A DNA stretch of 64,000 nt from Christiangramia sediminis (GCF_020552705.1 NZ_JAJBZG010000005.1:992001-1056000), one strand, 5' to 3'; shown: positions 35,260-45,092, counted from the first letter of the stretch. The notes: generated from the letters alone by a model not told the origin. A program made the numbers and translations.

Positions 35260-36696
35260 ATGAAGAATTTTAGCTTAATAGCCATTCTATTACTTTTTTG
35301 TAGCCAAATAAATGCTCAGCAAAAAGAATGGACTCTAGAAGAGTGCGTGAATTATGCGCTTGAGAACAATATTCAGGTAAAGCAATCTGAACTTGACCTG
35401 GAAGTTTCAGATATTGAAAAACTAGATGCACTGGGAAATTTTATTCCGAGTATTAATGCTCAGGCATCAAATTCATGGAATACCGGTTTAACACAAAACG
35501 TAACTACAGGAATTTTACAAAATCAAACTGTACGAAACTTTTCTGCCGGAGTAACTGCAGGACTTACTATTTTTGACGGTCTCAGGAATTTCAAACAACT
35601 TCAAAGAGCGCGTATTTCCAGGTTGTCTAATGAATATGCATTGGATAAAATGAAAGATGATATCGCATTGTTCGTTGCAGATTCTTACCTGCAGGTTTTA
35701 TTTAGCAAGCAAAGTCTTGAGGTGCTTCGTGCTCAAAATGAAGTGACAGTAGAACAACTTCAAAGAACTCAGGATCTGGTAGAAGCCGGAGTGCTTCCTC
35801 AGGGAGATCTTTTAGAGATCAGAGCGACCATGGCCGATGAAAAGCAAAGAATGATCCTTGCCGAAAATCAAATTCAGATATCTTTGATTAGTCTTGCTCA
35901 GATCCTGGGAATCCAGGATTATCAAAATTTTGATATTGTAGATCGTGATTATAACGTATTTGGAAATGAAATCATGGAAAATACAGTATATGATGTAATT
36001 GATAGAGCTAAAGAAGAACGTTCAGAAATTAAAATTGCTGAAACAAATATGGAGTTGGCTGAAAAGGATGTAGAGCTTGCAAGGGGGGCATATCTTCCTA
36101 CTTTGGGCGCATTCTTCAATTACAATACCAGGGAAACCGGGCAGGGAAGAATTACTGGTGCGGTTTTAGATCCAAACGAGCCAACAAGGCAAATTGGAGT
36201 CGTACAGGGATCTCAGGAGATCGTTGTAGCACCAAATACAATTCCTACTTTAGGAAGTCCATTACCATTTATAGACCAACTATACAGAAATGACGGTATT
36301 AGTTATGGTTTTCAATTAAGCGTCCCTGTTTTAAACGGTTTTGCTACCAGAAACCAGGTGAAAAGAAATGAGATCAACGTAAAGCGTGCCGAATATCAAT
36401 TGGAGCAGGCTGAACTTGATCTTGAAGCTAATGTATATCAGGCTTACACAGATGCTAAAGGAGCTTTTGAAGCCTATGAAGCTGCCCTGGTGGCTTCTGA
36501 AGCCCAGGAAAAAGCTTTTGAATATGCTACAGAGCGATATGATGTTGGTCTTACCAATGCCTTTGATTTTAGTCAGTCAAAGATTCGTTATGAAAACACG
36601 CAAAGAGAAGCTTTAAGGGCGAAGTATGACTATATTTTTAAATTAAAGGTTGTAGAATTGTATTTTGGAATTCCAGTTGGGGATTTAAAATTTTAA
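35260..36696 (+). CDS. TolC family outer-membrane channel protein
   Basis: A 478-residue outer-membrane efflux protein with a signal peptide ending near residue 19 (INAQ) and two repeats of the OEP fold, each with long coiled-coil helices and beta-strand segments (about 25-240 and 250-470). The pattern of long heptad-containing helices around DLLEIRATMADEKQ and ANVYQAYTDAKGAFE supports this. It lies between two adaptor genes of the same operon and should form the exit duct for the MacB-like permease pair. The second adaptor starts four bases later. Confidence 0.93.
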   Translation: MKNFSLIAILLLFCSQINAQQKEWTLEECVNYALENNIQVKQSELDLEVSDIEKLDALGNFIPSINAQASNSWNTGLTQNVTTGILQNQTVRNFSAGVTAGLTIFDGLRNFKQLQRARISRLSNEYALDKMKDDIALFVADSYLQVLFSKQSLEVLRAQNEVTVEQLQRTQDLVEAGVLPQGDLLEIRATMADEKQRMILAENQIQISLISLAQILGIQDYQNFDIVDRDYNVFGNEIMENTVYDVIDRAKEERSEIKIAETNMELAEKDVELARGAYLPTLGAFFNYNTRETGQGRITGAVLDPNEPTRQIGVVQGSQEIVVAPNTIPTLGSPLPFIDQLYRNDGISYGFQLSVPVLNGFATRNQVKRNEINVKRAEYQLEQAELDLEANVYQAYTDAKGAFEAYEAALVASEAQEKAFEYATERYDVGLTNAFDFSQSKIRYENTQREALRAKYDYIFKLKVVELYFGIPVGDLKF

Positions 36697-36700
36697 TTAA

Positions 36701-37990
36701 ATGAGTAAAAAGAAAATTTTCATCATTCTTGGGGTTGTAGTAGCCTTGATCGTTCTATTGGTAATCGGAAAAAAAGCAGGCTGGTTTGGTAAATCTGCCA
36801 ATGTTAAGCAGGTAGAAATTACCCAAATTGAGCCTATAGATATTACCGAAACTGTTTCGGCCACCGGAAAAATTCAGCCTGAAATTGAGGTGAAACTTTC
36901 TTCTGAAGTTTCCGGAGAAATTATTGAATTGCCGGTAGTAGAAGGTCAGGCCGTTCAAAAAGGCGATCTTCTGGTCAGGGTGAATCCTGATATTTACCAG
37001 TCTAATGTACAGAGGGCACGTGCCAGTTATCAGAATTCACGGGCTAATTATGCTCAAACCCAGGCCAATCTAAAGCAGGCGGAAGCTGATTATAACCGAA
37101 ATAAGACTCTTTTTGAAAAAGGAGTGATCTCTAAGGCGGAGTGGGATGGAATTGTTTCCACTTACGAAATGGCCGAAGCAAATAAGGAATCTTCATATTA
37201 TAGCATGCAAAGTAGTGCTGCTACGGTAACTGAAGCACAGGACAATCTTGGCCGTACCAATATCTATGCGCCTATGAGCGGTACCATTTCTAAACTGGAT
37301 GCTGAATTAGGGGAAAGAGTGGTAGGAACTCAACAGATGGCAGGAACTGAAATTCTTCGGGTGGCCAATCTGGATAATATGGAAGTTGAAGTAGATGTAA
37401 ATGAGAACGATATTGTAAAGGTAGCTGTGGGTGATTCAACCATTGTAGAGGTGGATGCCTATCTGGGTAAAGAATTCAAAGGTATCGTTACCGAAATTTC
37501 TAATACTGCCGATAACGAATTAACCACGGACCAGGTTACAAATTTCAAGGTTAAGGTTAGAATTCTTAAAGAATCTTACGAGGATCTAATGGAAGGTAAA
37601 TCTGAAAATTATTCTCCATTTAGGCCTGGAATGACGGCAACGGTAGATATTATTACCAATAAGAGATTGAATGTAATAGGAATTCCTATCAGCTCCATTG
37701 TAATAAAAAGTGATACCACTTCAACTAAAAAATCTTTTGGGGCCACATCTATAGAAGAAGGAACTGAGAAATTTGAATGTGTATTTGTAAAAGACGGAGG
37801 TAAAGCTAAACTTCGTGTGGTAAATACGGGGATTCAGGATGATTCGCATATTGAGATCACCAAAGGTCTTAAAGAAGGGGATATTGTAATTACAGGACCT
37901 TATAGCACAGTTACCAAAAGCCTTGATTCAGGTGATGAAATTGAAGTGAAAAAAGAAGGAGAAGAGGAAGAAACAGAAGAAACTGAATAA
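36701..37990 (+). CDS. Periplasmic adaptor (HlyD/MacA-type), second copy
   Basis: A 429-residue adaptor with an N-terminal membrane anchor (6-26), a lipoyl-like half (about 50-90, with SSEVSGEIIELPV), a helical hairpin (about 98-175), then beta-barrel and membrane-proximal domains and an acidic, Glu-rich C-terminal tail. It is longer than the first adaptor, mainly in the C-terminal half. Two different adaptors in one operon suggest either a hetero-hexameric adaptor ring or service to two pumps through one TolC. tsaB follows 12 bases later. Confidence 0.9.
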   Translation: MSKKKIFIILGVVVALIVLLVIGKKAGWFGKSANVKQVEITQIEPIDITETVSATGKIQPEIEVKLSSEVSGEIIELPVVEGQAVQKGDLLVRVNPDIYQSNVQRARASYQNSRANYAQTQANLKQAEADYNRNKTLFEKGVISKAEWDGIVSTYEMAEANKESSYYSMQSSAATVTEAQDNLGRTNIYAPMSGTISKLDAELGERVVGTQQMAGTEILRVANLDNMEVEVDVNENDIVKVAVGDSTIVEVDAYLGKEFKGIVTEISNTADNELTTDQVTNFKVKVRILKESYEDLMEGKSENYSPFRPGMTATVDIITNKRLNVIGIPISSIVIKSDTTSTKKSFGATSIEEGTEKFECVFVKDGGKAKLRVVNTGIQDDSHIEITKGLKEGDIVITGPYSTVTKSLDSGDEIEVKKEGEEEETEETE

Positions 37991-38002
37991 AAATTTTTAA
38001 TT

Positions 38003-38662
38003 TTGGCGATCATTTTATGTCTTGAAACGGCTACTACCAACTGTTCTGTTGGGATAGCCAGGGATGGTAAATTACTTTCTTTAAAAGAAGATAATAGCAA
38101 GAATTATTCTCATGCAGAAAAGCTACATCTGTTCATTCAGGATGTACTCAAAGATGCCGGTATCACGATAGAAGACCTGGATGCTGTTGCCATTAGCAAG
38201 GGGCCGGGTTCTTATACAGGACTTAGAATAGGTGTTTCTGCGGCAAAAGGCCTTTGTTTTTCCCTTGATATCCCACTAATTTCTGTGCCCACTTTAGACC
38301 TTTTAGCCTATAAATTAAAGGGGAAGAGCGGTACATTTATTTCCATGCTTGATGCCAGGCGGATGGAGGTTTATTCCGCAGTTTATGATGCTGAAATGAA
38401 TCAGATAAGAGAGACCCAGGCCCAGATGCTGGATGAAAATTCTTTTTCAGCTTATTTAGATAAGACTCAGGTTCATTTCATAGGAAATGGGGTAGAAAAA
38501 TTTGAAGAAATCTGCCATCATGAAAATGCAGTTTTTCACAAACAGGAATTTCCTTCAGCGAAGGAAATGACCGAGATCGCAGAATTCAAGCATCAAAAAA
38601 GCGACACCGAAGATGTCGCTTATTTCGAGCCTTATTACTTAAAAGACTTTATTGCCGGTTAA
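38003..38662 (+). CDS. tsaB: tRNA threonylcarbamoyladenosine biosynthesis protein TsaB
   Basis: TsaB scaffolds TsaD and TsaE in making the t6A modification at position 37 of ANN-decoding tRNAs. The 219-residue protein belongs to the ASKHA fold and shows CLETATTNCSVG at the N-terminus and GPGSYTGLRIG at about 68-78. The start is TTG at 38003, needed to keep the first strand. Its 3' end overlaps the mscS stop by four bases on the other strand. The terminal coding region also contains an inverted repeat that looks like the mscS terminator (38595-38621). Confidence 0.95.
   Translation: MAIILCLETATTNCSVGIARDGKLLSLKEDNSKNYSHAEKLHLFIQDVLKDAGITIEDLDAVAISKGPGSYTGLRIGVSAAKGLCFSLDIPLISVPTLDLLAYKLKGKSGTFISMLDARRMEVYSAVYDAEMNQIRETQAQMLDENSFSAYLDKTQVHFIGNGVEKFEEICHHENAVFHKQEFPSAKEMTEIAEFKHQKSDTEDVAYFEPYYLKDFIAG
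38595..38621 (-). terminator. Probable mscS terminator embedded in tsaB
   Basis: On the minus strand AAGCGACA pairs with TGTCGCTT around a 7-base interval containing TTCG, followed by six T in total. It lies 38 bases past the mscS stop and inside the tsaB reading frame (in sense it reads through Lys-Lys-Ser-Asp-Thr-Glu-Asp-Val-Ala). Confidence 0.7.
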
Positions 38663-39537
38663 AGGGAATTATCTTTTTCAGATCTTTTCTCTCTAACAGT
38701 ACCTTTCATTTTAGTTTGATCATATAGGTAAACATCCCTTTGTGGGTAAGGTATTGTCATACCTGCTTCTTCAAGTCTTATCTTACCTTCTTCGATCATA
38801 TACCAGTGAAGATCCCAGAATACAGAGAGTTCAGCAAAATATCTAACAGAGAAATTTACCGAGTTGTCTCCAAGTGAATGCACGATAATTTGCGGTGCAG
38901 GATCTTTTAATACATTTTCCTGTTCCATGACCATATTGGTAAGAACCTCTTTGGCTTTCTTAATGTCATCATCATAAGAAATTCCGAAGGTAAGACTCTC
39001 TTTTCTGGTATTATTGAAACTGTAATTGGTAATGTTATCATTACTAAGTTGTCCATTCGGGATCACCACACGTTGGTTACCAAAGGTGTTGATTTTCGTG
39101 TAGAATAATGAAAGTTCTACGACACTACCTGAAACTCCCTGAGCTTCTATCCAGTCTCCTACCTTAAAAGGTTTTAATATTATAATGAGTACACCTCCCG
39201 CAAAATTGGATAAAGAACCCTGTAAAGCAAGACCAATGGCTAAAGCGGCAGCACCAATAGCAGCTACCAGCGAAGCGCTCTCAACTCCCAGTTGAGTAAT
39301 AAATAATACAAAAAGAATGATCTTTAGCCCCCAGTTAACGGCGTTTACCGTGAATTTTTCGAGGGTTTCATCGTAATCCTTCTTGTCAAATAACTTCTCG
39401 AGATACTTTATTATTAATTTAATGACCCAAAGTCCTACAATAAGCAGAAGAATGGCTCCTACCAGAGTGGGTAAGTAATCTATAAGTTTACCACCATACT
39501 CTTTGACGATATCGCCCCAGCTGTTCAGCTTTTCCAT
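38659..39537 (-). CDS. mscS: Small-conductance mechanosensitive channel (MscS family)
   Basis: The 292-residue channel releases ions during hypo-osmotic shock. Three N-terminal helices occur near 20-42, 65-82 and 88-115; the pore helix contains the Ala/Gly-rich packing AALAIGLALQGSLSNFAGG, and the cytoplasmic beta domain follows (about 120-285, with VVIPNGQLSNDNITNY). Length is close to E. coli MscS. It converges on tsaB with a four-base overlap. The upstream 70 bases hold no recognisable promoter. Confidence 0.94.
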   Translation of the reverse strand: MEKLNSWGDIVKEYGGKLIDYLPTLVGAILLLIVGLWVIKLIIKYLEKLFDKKDYDETLEKFTVNAVNWGLKIILFVLFITQLGVESASLVAAIGAAALAIGLALQGSLSNFAGGVLIIILKPFKVGDWIEAQGVSGSVVELSLFYTKINTFGNQRVVIPNGQLSNDNITNYSFNNTRKESLTFGISYDDDIKKAKEVLTNMVMEQENVLKDPAPQIIVHSLGDNSVNFSVRYFAELSVFWDLHWYMIEEGKIRLEEAGMTIPYPQRDVYLYDQTKMKGTVREKRSEKDNSL

Positions 39538-39607
39538 AATTTTTTGTTGATTTTTTATTTAAGTTCTAATTGTAAAAAAATAGACTTTATTTCCTGTTTA
39601 AATTTTG

Positions 39608-41653
39608 TTAAACTTGGCGAATAAGTTCCAGAGCTTCAATTTTAGAAGTTATAGGGAGTTTACAGGCACCTTCTTCACAAATATAGATTAGGTCCTTATC
39701 TTTCTTCAAACGGTTCTTTAGCAAATTTATATCTGATGTAGTATTAGTAGCGGCCAAAACAGTATTCGGCAAATATTCCTGTTGAAAGTTCATCGCCCAG
39801 TTTTTATAATTTTCTCCGGTAATCGCAATTTCATAAAAAGGATGGGTAAAATTTAGCATTAGATCCAGCCAGTTAGAATAAGATTGGGGATGTTCCTGAA
39901 TCTTTCCTGAAACCGTTTGAAGCATATTTTCCGCTTTACTGATAAATTCCCTTTCACCCGTTAGTTTGCCAAATCTGAATAGGTTTTTAGTCATTTCTGA
40001 ATTTGAAGCCGGAATTACATTGTCACTGATCTCAATAGTTTTTGTTACCAGTTCTCTGTCTTTATTAGAAGTGAAAAAGTATAGGCCTGAAACTGGATCC
40101 TGAAAATCTTCCTTTACAATCTTTATTAAATTCCGGGTGTGTTCAAGATATTCTTCCTCAAATGTAGATTCATAGAGGTCCAGGAAAGCTGTTATAGTAA
40201 AAGCATAATCTTCCAGATATCCATTGATGCTGCTCTTTCCTTTTTTGTAAGAATGGAATAACCTGCCATTGCTTTGTATTTGATTCTTAATGATAAAATC
40301 TGAATTTTTTCTGGCCTTTTCTAGATATTCTTCTTTGCCGAAAGCTTTATAAGCTTCAGTATATCCACTAATCATCAAAGCATTCCATGAGGTCAAGGAT
40401 TTATCGTCTAATCCCGGTTTTTTTCTTTCTTTTCTGGCTTTTTGCAATCTAGCGTTGCAAACCGATATTTTCTCCTGTAGTTCTCGTTTGGTTATTTTCA
40501 GATCATTTGATATTTCTTCTCTGGATTTGGTTCTGATTAATACATAATTATCAGCTTCCCATTTTCCATAATTATTGATATTATAATAAGTTGAAAAAAC
40601 TTCAAAGTCTTCCCCTAGTATAGATTTCAGCTCTTCCTTTTTCCAAACATAATAAGCACCCTCTTCTTTTTTATTATATTCATTTTCACTGTCGGCGTCT
40701 AGAGCTGAATAGAAAGCTCCTGAATCATCGGTCATTTCAGTAGAAATAAATCCTAAAGTTTCTTCTACCACTTCTTTATACCAATCTTTCCTGGTTAATT
40801 TATAAGCCCGCGAATAAAGCCTTACTAATTGGGCATTATCATATAGCATCTTCTCAAAATGGGGAACATGCCATTTTTCATCTACAGAATATCTGGAAAA
40901 ACCTCCTTCAATAGGGTCAAAGACCCCGCCCCAGGAGATCCTGTCTAAGGTATGCAGGCAATGATCTTTCAGTTCTTCATCAGAATTTTGAAAAGCATAT
41001 CTCATTAAAAACTCGTAGTTATTGGGCATCATAAATTTTGGAGAACGTTGGTAGCCTCCATTCTTTTTGTCAAAAGTAGTTTTCCACTTTTTGATGATAG
41101 TAAGAAAGAAGTCTTTCTGTAACTTATTGGGCTCATTTACCGGTTCAATAATTTGAATTTGTTTTAAGCCCTGTTCCAGCTTTTCAGCATATTCCAGTAA
41201 TTTCTCAGGCTGAGATTCATATAAATGGGCAATTTGCGTCAGCGCCTGGGTCCATTGTTCTTTTCGGAAATAAGTTCCGCCCCACACCGGTCTTCCATCC
41301 GGTAGGGCCACCACATTCATCGGCCACCCGCCCATGCCCGTCATCACCTGTACGGCATTCATATAAACCTGGTCTACATCTGGGCGCTCTTCCCGATCAA
41401 CCTTTATATTTATGTAATTAGCGTTCATTATTGCTGCAACTTCTTCATCTTCAAAACTCTCATGCTCCATTACATGACACCAGTGACAGGCCGAATAACC
41501 AACACTTATAAGGAGTAATTTGTTTTCTTGCTGTGCCTTATTAAGAATTTTATCATTCCAGGGATTCCAGTCTACCGGGTTATGGGCATGTTGTAATAAG
41601 TAAGGACTGCTTTCATGAATTAGACTGTTAGTAAATTCAGGTTCATGATTCAT
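39608..41653 (-). CDS. Thioredoxin domain-containing DUF255 protein (YyaL/SPATA20 family)
   Basis: A 681-residue cytoplasmic protein with an N-terminal thioredoxin-like domain (about 5-165) holding Cys56-x2-Cys59 ([14 protein letters not shown]) and a C-terminal alpha/alpha-barrel similar to glycosidase or N-acylglucosamine epimerase folds (about 190-590). This pairing is the YyaL/spermatogenesis-associated protein 20 family. Its function is unknown; redox-linked sugar chemistry is often suggested by fold only. No signal peptide. It is divergent from the phosphate transporter gene. Confidence 0.9.
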   Translation of the reverse strand: MNHEPEFTNSLIHESSPYLLQHAHNPVDWNPWNDKILNKAQQENKLLLISVGYSACHWCHVMEHESFEDEEVAAIMNANYINIKVDREERPDVDQVYMNAVQVMTGMGGWPMNVVALPDGRPVWGGTYFRKEQWTQALTQIAHLYESQPEKLLEYAEKLEQGLKQIQIIEPVNEPNKLQKDFFLTIIKKWKTTFDKKNGGYQRSPKFMMPNNYEFLMRYAFQNSDEELKDHCLHTLDRISWGGVFDPIEGGFSRYSVDEKWHVPHFEKMLYDNAQLVRLYSRAYKLTRKDWYKEVVEETLGFISTEMTDDSGAFYSALDADSENEYNKKEEGAYYVWKKEELKSILGEDFEVFSTYYNINNYGKWEADNYVLIRTKSREEISNDLKITKRELQEKISVCNARLQKARKERKKPGLDDKSLTSWNALMISGYTEAYKAFGKEEYLEKARKNSDFIIKNQIQSNGRLFHSYKKGKSSINGYLEDYAFTITAFLDLYESTFEEEYLEHTRNLIKIVKEDFQDPVSGLYFFTSNKDRELVTKTIEISDNVIPASNSEMTKNLFRFGKLTGEREFISKAENMLQTVSGKIQEHPQSYSNWLDLMLNFTHPFYEIAITGENYKNWAMNFQQEYLPNTVLAATNTTSDINLLKNRLKKDKDLIYICEEGACKLPITSKIEALELIRQV

Positions 41654-41678
41654 AATTGAAGAAGAGTTTAAAAATAAC

Positions 41679-41701
41679 TACTAAAACTGATTGGTTTAGT
41701 A
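41679..41701. repeat. Inverted repeat between divergent DUF255 and PiT genes
   Basis: TACTAAA-N9-TTTAGTA, perfect 7-bp arms, 26 bases upstream of the DUF255 start. A second AT-rich dyad lies at 41759-41776 (TTATTAA-N4-TTAATAA). Either may be an operator; AT-rich composition makes chance matches likely. The rest of this 187-base gap shows nothing else. Confidence 0.4.
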
Positions 41702-41840
41702 TTCTAAATAGCTTTTAAAATTACTAATTATATAAGAGAAGCTTAAATAAGTCCCATATTATTAATCTTTTAATAACTTTAAAGCCCACGCCGGTCTAAA
41801 ATTAAATTTTCAATTTTGCTGGTTGATAATAGATCTATCT

Positions 41841-44111
41841 ATGGAAGACATTTACCTGGTCATGTTAGTGGCTCTTTTGGCACTGGCTATTACAGATTTA
41901 GTAGTTGGTGTAAGTAACGATGCCATTAATTTCCTTAATTCGGCTATTGGTTCTAAAGCAATTTCCATGCGTACCATCCTGATAGTAGCCAGTATTGGGG
42001 TCGCGGTAGGAGCAATATTTTCAAGCGGCTTAATGGAAGTAGCCAGGAAAGGTATTTTTATACCGGGTGAATTTTACTTTGAAGAAATCATGATCATCTT
42101 TATGGCGGTCATGATCACAGATGTCTTGCTTTTAGACTTTTTTAATTCCCTGGGCCTGCCAACTTCTACAACAGTTTCCATAGTTTTTGAATTATTAGGA
42201 GCTGCCGTATGTATGGCTGTGATAAAAATATATAAGAATAGTGATGGTAATCTGGCTTTACTGGGAGAGTATATTAATACTGCCAAAGCAACAGAAATTA
42301 TCATAGGTATATTAATGGCGGTAGTGATCGCTTTTTTAATAGGAGCTTTTGTTCAATATATCTCCAGACTTGTTTTTTCTTTTCAATTTGAAAAGAAGAT
42401 AAAATACGTAGGGGCTGTTTTTGGAGGTCTTTCTCTTACGGCAATATTGTATTTCATAGTAATTAAAGGGCTTAAAAGTGTTCCATATATTTCTGATGGA
42501 ACCATGGAATACATAAATACCCATACTTTAACTATTGTGCTTATTGGGTTTGTGATCTTTACTGCAGTCTCTCAGTTTCTAATGAGTGTACTCAAGGTCA
42601 ATATTCTAAGAACTATCATTATTATCGGGACTTTTGCACTGGCGCTGGCTTTTGCGGGAAATGACCTCGTAAATTTCATTGGAGTGCCCATTGCTGCCTG
42701 GCAGTCTTTTGAACTATGGCAAAGTGCACATGCTGCTACCGGGGTGTTACCTTCAGAATTTGCCATGACCGGACTTTCCGGAAGTGTTCCTACCCCTGAA
42801 ATTTTACTTATAGCGGCGGGTGCTATTATGGTTATTACCTTATGGTTTTCAACCAAAGCCCGTTCAGTAGTAGATACCGGAATAAACCTTTCCCGCCAGG
42901 GAGATGGGGTAGAGCGTTTTGAGCCTAATTGGTTGTCCAGGGGCATCGTAAGATATTCAGTTCTTTTTGGGAGTGCTATGTCTACCATCCTTCCTGCAAG
43001 TATGAAAAGGAAAATTGATAATAAATTCGATAAGCCTACTGCTCATCTAAAGAACAGAAGAATTGATGCGCCGGCTTTTGATATGGTTAGAGCTTCTGTA
43101 AACCTTGTCGTAGCAAGTGTTTTGATCTCTATAGGAACCAATATGAAACTTCCACTCTCTACTACTTATGTAACTTTTATGGTTGCTATGGGTACTTCGC
43201 TGGCAGACAGGGCCTGGGATCGGGAGAGTGCCGTGTACAGGGTTGCCGGTGTGCTTAATGTAGTTGGAGGATGGTTTGTGACCGCAATTGTTGCTTTTAC
43301 GGCAGCAGCTATTTTTGGAGCGATCATTTATTTTGGAGGTCCCATAGCTTTATCTGTATTAATTATCCTGGCTATAGTGCTAGTGGTTAGAAGTGGAATT
43401 CTGCATTCCCGAAAAACCCGTGAAGAAAATACAAGGAAAAAATTTAAGAAAAGTGATATTATAACAATTAATGAGATCACTTCTGAAACTTCAGAAAACA
43501 TATCTAATGTTATAGGCGGAATAAATAAAATGTACACCAAAACCGTCGATCAATTAGGATATTATGACCTTAGTAAACTTAAAAAGAATTATAAGAGAAT
43601 TGAAAAACTGGAATCTGAAGTAGATGAACTTAAGGATAATATCTTCTACTTTATCAAGTCTATGGACGAAGATTCTGTTGAAGCCAGTAAGTTTTATATT
43701 CTTACCCTGGATTATCTTCAGGATATGGTTCAGTCTATAGGGTTTATTACCAGGAACAGTTATAATCACGTGCATAATAACCATAAGAATCTAAAATTTA
43801 ATCAAATTCGGGACCTTAAAAAGGTGGATGACAAAATGCAGATCTTATTTGATGAGATCACAGAAACCTTCGATAATCACGAATTCGGAAATATCAATAA
43901 CCTGCTAAATGAAAAGCAGGAATTGATGGATTATGTAAGCGAGCTTATTCAAAAACAAATAGAAAGGATTAGAACCTCGGAGTCCAGCCCAAAAAACACC
44001 AAGCTTTATTTTGGGATTTTGCTTGAAACTAAAGATCTTATTGGTTCTACGATGAACCTGCTTCAGTTATTCCAGGAGTTTTATAATGAAGCAAGAAGCA
44101 CGAATTACTAA
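41841..44111 (+). CDS. Inorganic phosphate transporter (PiT family) with PhoU-like C-terminal domain
   Basis: The protein starts best at the ATG at 41841 (756 residues); a TTG at 41823 would add only six. The first half contains the PiT signatures: VGVSNDAINFLNSAIGS (about 25-41) and, after an inverted repeat of helices, FAGNDLVNFIGVP. About twelve helices follow. From about residue 540 the chain is soluble and helical (YDLSKLKKNYKRIEKLESEV), like the PhoU family that helps regulate phosphate uptake. Joining of both parts in one gene occurs in Bacteroidota. It ends at a bidirectional terminator shared with the Nfu gene. Confidence 0.92.
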   Translation: MEDIYLVMLVALLALAITDLVVGVSNDAINFLNSAIGSKAISMRTILIVASIGVAVGAIFSSGLMEVARKGIFIPGEFYFEEIMIIFMAVMITDVLLLDFFNSLGLPTSTTVSIVFELLGAAVCMAVIKIYKNSDGNLALLGEYINTAKATEIIIGILMAVVIAFLIGAFVQYISRLVFSFQFEKKIKYVGAVFGGLSLTAILYFIVIKGLKSVPYISDGTMEYINTHTLTIVLIGFVIFTAVSQFLMSVLKVNILRTIIIIGTFALALAFAGNDLVNFIGVPIAAWQSFELWQSAHAATGVLPSEFAMTGLSGSVPTPEILLIAAGAIMVITLWFSTKARSVVDTGINLSRQGDGVERFEPNWLSRGIVRYSVLFGSAMSTILPASMKRKIDNKFDKPTAHLKNRRIDAPAFDMVRASVNLVVASVLISIGTNMKLPLSTTYVTFMVAMGTSLADRAWDRESAVYRVAGVLNVVGGWFVTAIVAFTAAAIFGAIIYFGGPIALSVLIILAIVLVVRSGILHSRKTREENTRKKFKKSDIITINEITSETSENISNVIGGINKMYTKTVDQLGYYDLSKLKKNYKRIEKLESEVDELKDNIFYFIKSMDEDSVEASKFYILTLDYLQDMVQSIGFITRNSYNHVHNNHKNLKFNQIRDLKKVDDKMQILFDEITETFDNHEFGNINNLLNEKQELMDYVSELIQKQIERIRTSESSPKNTKLYFGILLETKDLIGSTMNLLQLFQEFYNEARSTNY

Positions 44112-44115
44112 ATAA

Positions 44116-44143
44116 AAAAAATCCCTCACGTGAGGGATTTTTT
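44116..44143. terminator. Bidirectional terminator between PiT and Nfu genes
   Basis: A perfect 28-base palindrome, AAAAAATCCCTCA then its complement, with T-runs on both strands. It serves the converging transcripts of both genes. Confidence 0.9.
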
Positions 44144-44163
44144 ATTTGTTTTGTTAAGTATAA

Positions 44164-45078
44164 TTATCCGTTTACGGCTTCCACATATTCTACTTTATCT
44201 CTCAACATATCTCTAAGCATGGTTTCAATTCCACTTTTGAGGGTCATGGTCGAGGAGGGGCAGCCACTACAGGCACCCTGTAGAATAACTTTCACCGTTT
44301 TACTTTCTTCATTATAACTGTCAAAAAGTATGTTCCCGCCATCGCTGGCTACTGCAGGTTTAATGTATTCATCAAGTATAGCTACGATCTGCTGTGAAGT
44401 ATCATCTAGATTTTCATAACCAGCAGGCTTATCTTCCTGATTTGCAGCAGATACTTTTGAGGCTTCAACTGTCTCCGCATTCAGGATTTCGTTACCTTCT
44501 TCAATATAATTTCTTATGAACTCACGCAGTTCCATAGTGATCTCTTCCCACCCCGCCATGTCGTATTTCTGTATAGAAACATAATTCTCATCAATAAAAA
44601 CTTCTTTTACGAAAGGAAAATGGAAAAGCTTCTGAACCAGAGGAGCATTTTTCGCGTCATCAATATTCTTGAATTCCACTGCCTGCAGCACGAGTTTTTT
44701 ATTAGCTACAAACTTCATTACTGCTGGATTCGGTGTGCTTTCAGCATAAACCGTTACGGGAACTTTTCCCGTGGAAGCTTTTACTTCTTTCACAACTTCA
44801 CCGCCTTTATTTAGATAGGTTTTTATTTGCTCTGCTACTTCTTTCTCCACATCTTCCCATTCCACGATATCATACTTCTCTATCGCGATAAAATTCTGTG
44901 CGATATAAACCGTTTTAACAAAAGGAAGGTAGAATAATTGCTGGGCAAGAGGCGATCTCGATGCCTCGTCAATATTCTTAAATTCAAAATTCTCGTGACG
45001 CGTGAGAAATTTATCTGCTTCAAATTTCACAATCGAAGGCGTGGTGGTTCTTACTATATTGATATTGAAATCTTTCAT
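44164..45078 (-). CDS. Nfu-type iron-sulfur scaffold with two N-terminal domains
   Basis: This protein (304 residues) carries or transfers Fe-S clusters. Two Nfu N-terminal domains follow in tandem (about 5-95 and 108-200): the second has the motif STPNPAVMKF, the first the diverged TTTPSIVKF, and both share the block PFVK-x-V-x-I-x-x-N-(F/Y)-(I/V)-(A/S)-I. The C-terminal NifU domain (about 225-300) has Cys270-x2-Cys273 (GACSGCP), the cluster ligands. The doubled N-domain is the flavobacterial form rather than the single-domain NfuA. Its 5' end is 61 bases from the start of the divergent PorP/SprF gene. Confidence 0.9.
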   Translation of the reverse strand: MKDFNINIVRTTTPSIVKFEADKFLTRHENFEFKNIDEASRSPLAQQLFYLPFVKTVYIAQNFIAIEKYDIVEWEDVEKEVAEQIKTYLNKGGEVVKEVKASTGKVPVTVYAESTPNPAVMKFVANKKLVLQAVEFKNIDDAKNAPLVQKLFHFPFVKEVFIDENYVSIQKYDMAGWEEITMELREFIRNYIEEGNEILNAETVEASKVSAANQEDKPAGYENLDDTSQQIVAILDEYIKPAVASDGGNILFDSYNEESKTVKVILQGACSGCPSSTMTLKSGIETMLRDMLRDKVEYVEAVNG

Positions 45079-45092
45079 CTCAAAATTTTTGA

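Noticed and set aside
37998-38005. TAATTTTG box at the tsaB start
   Set aside because: It overlaps the only sensible start codon, so transcription from it would begin inside the gene; likely chance in AT-rich sequence.
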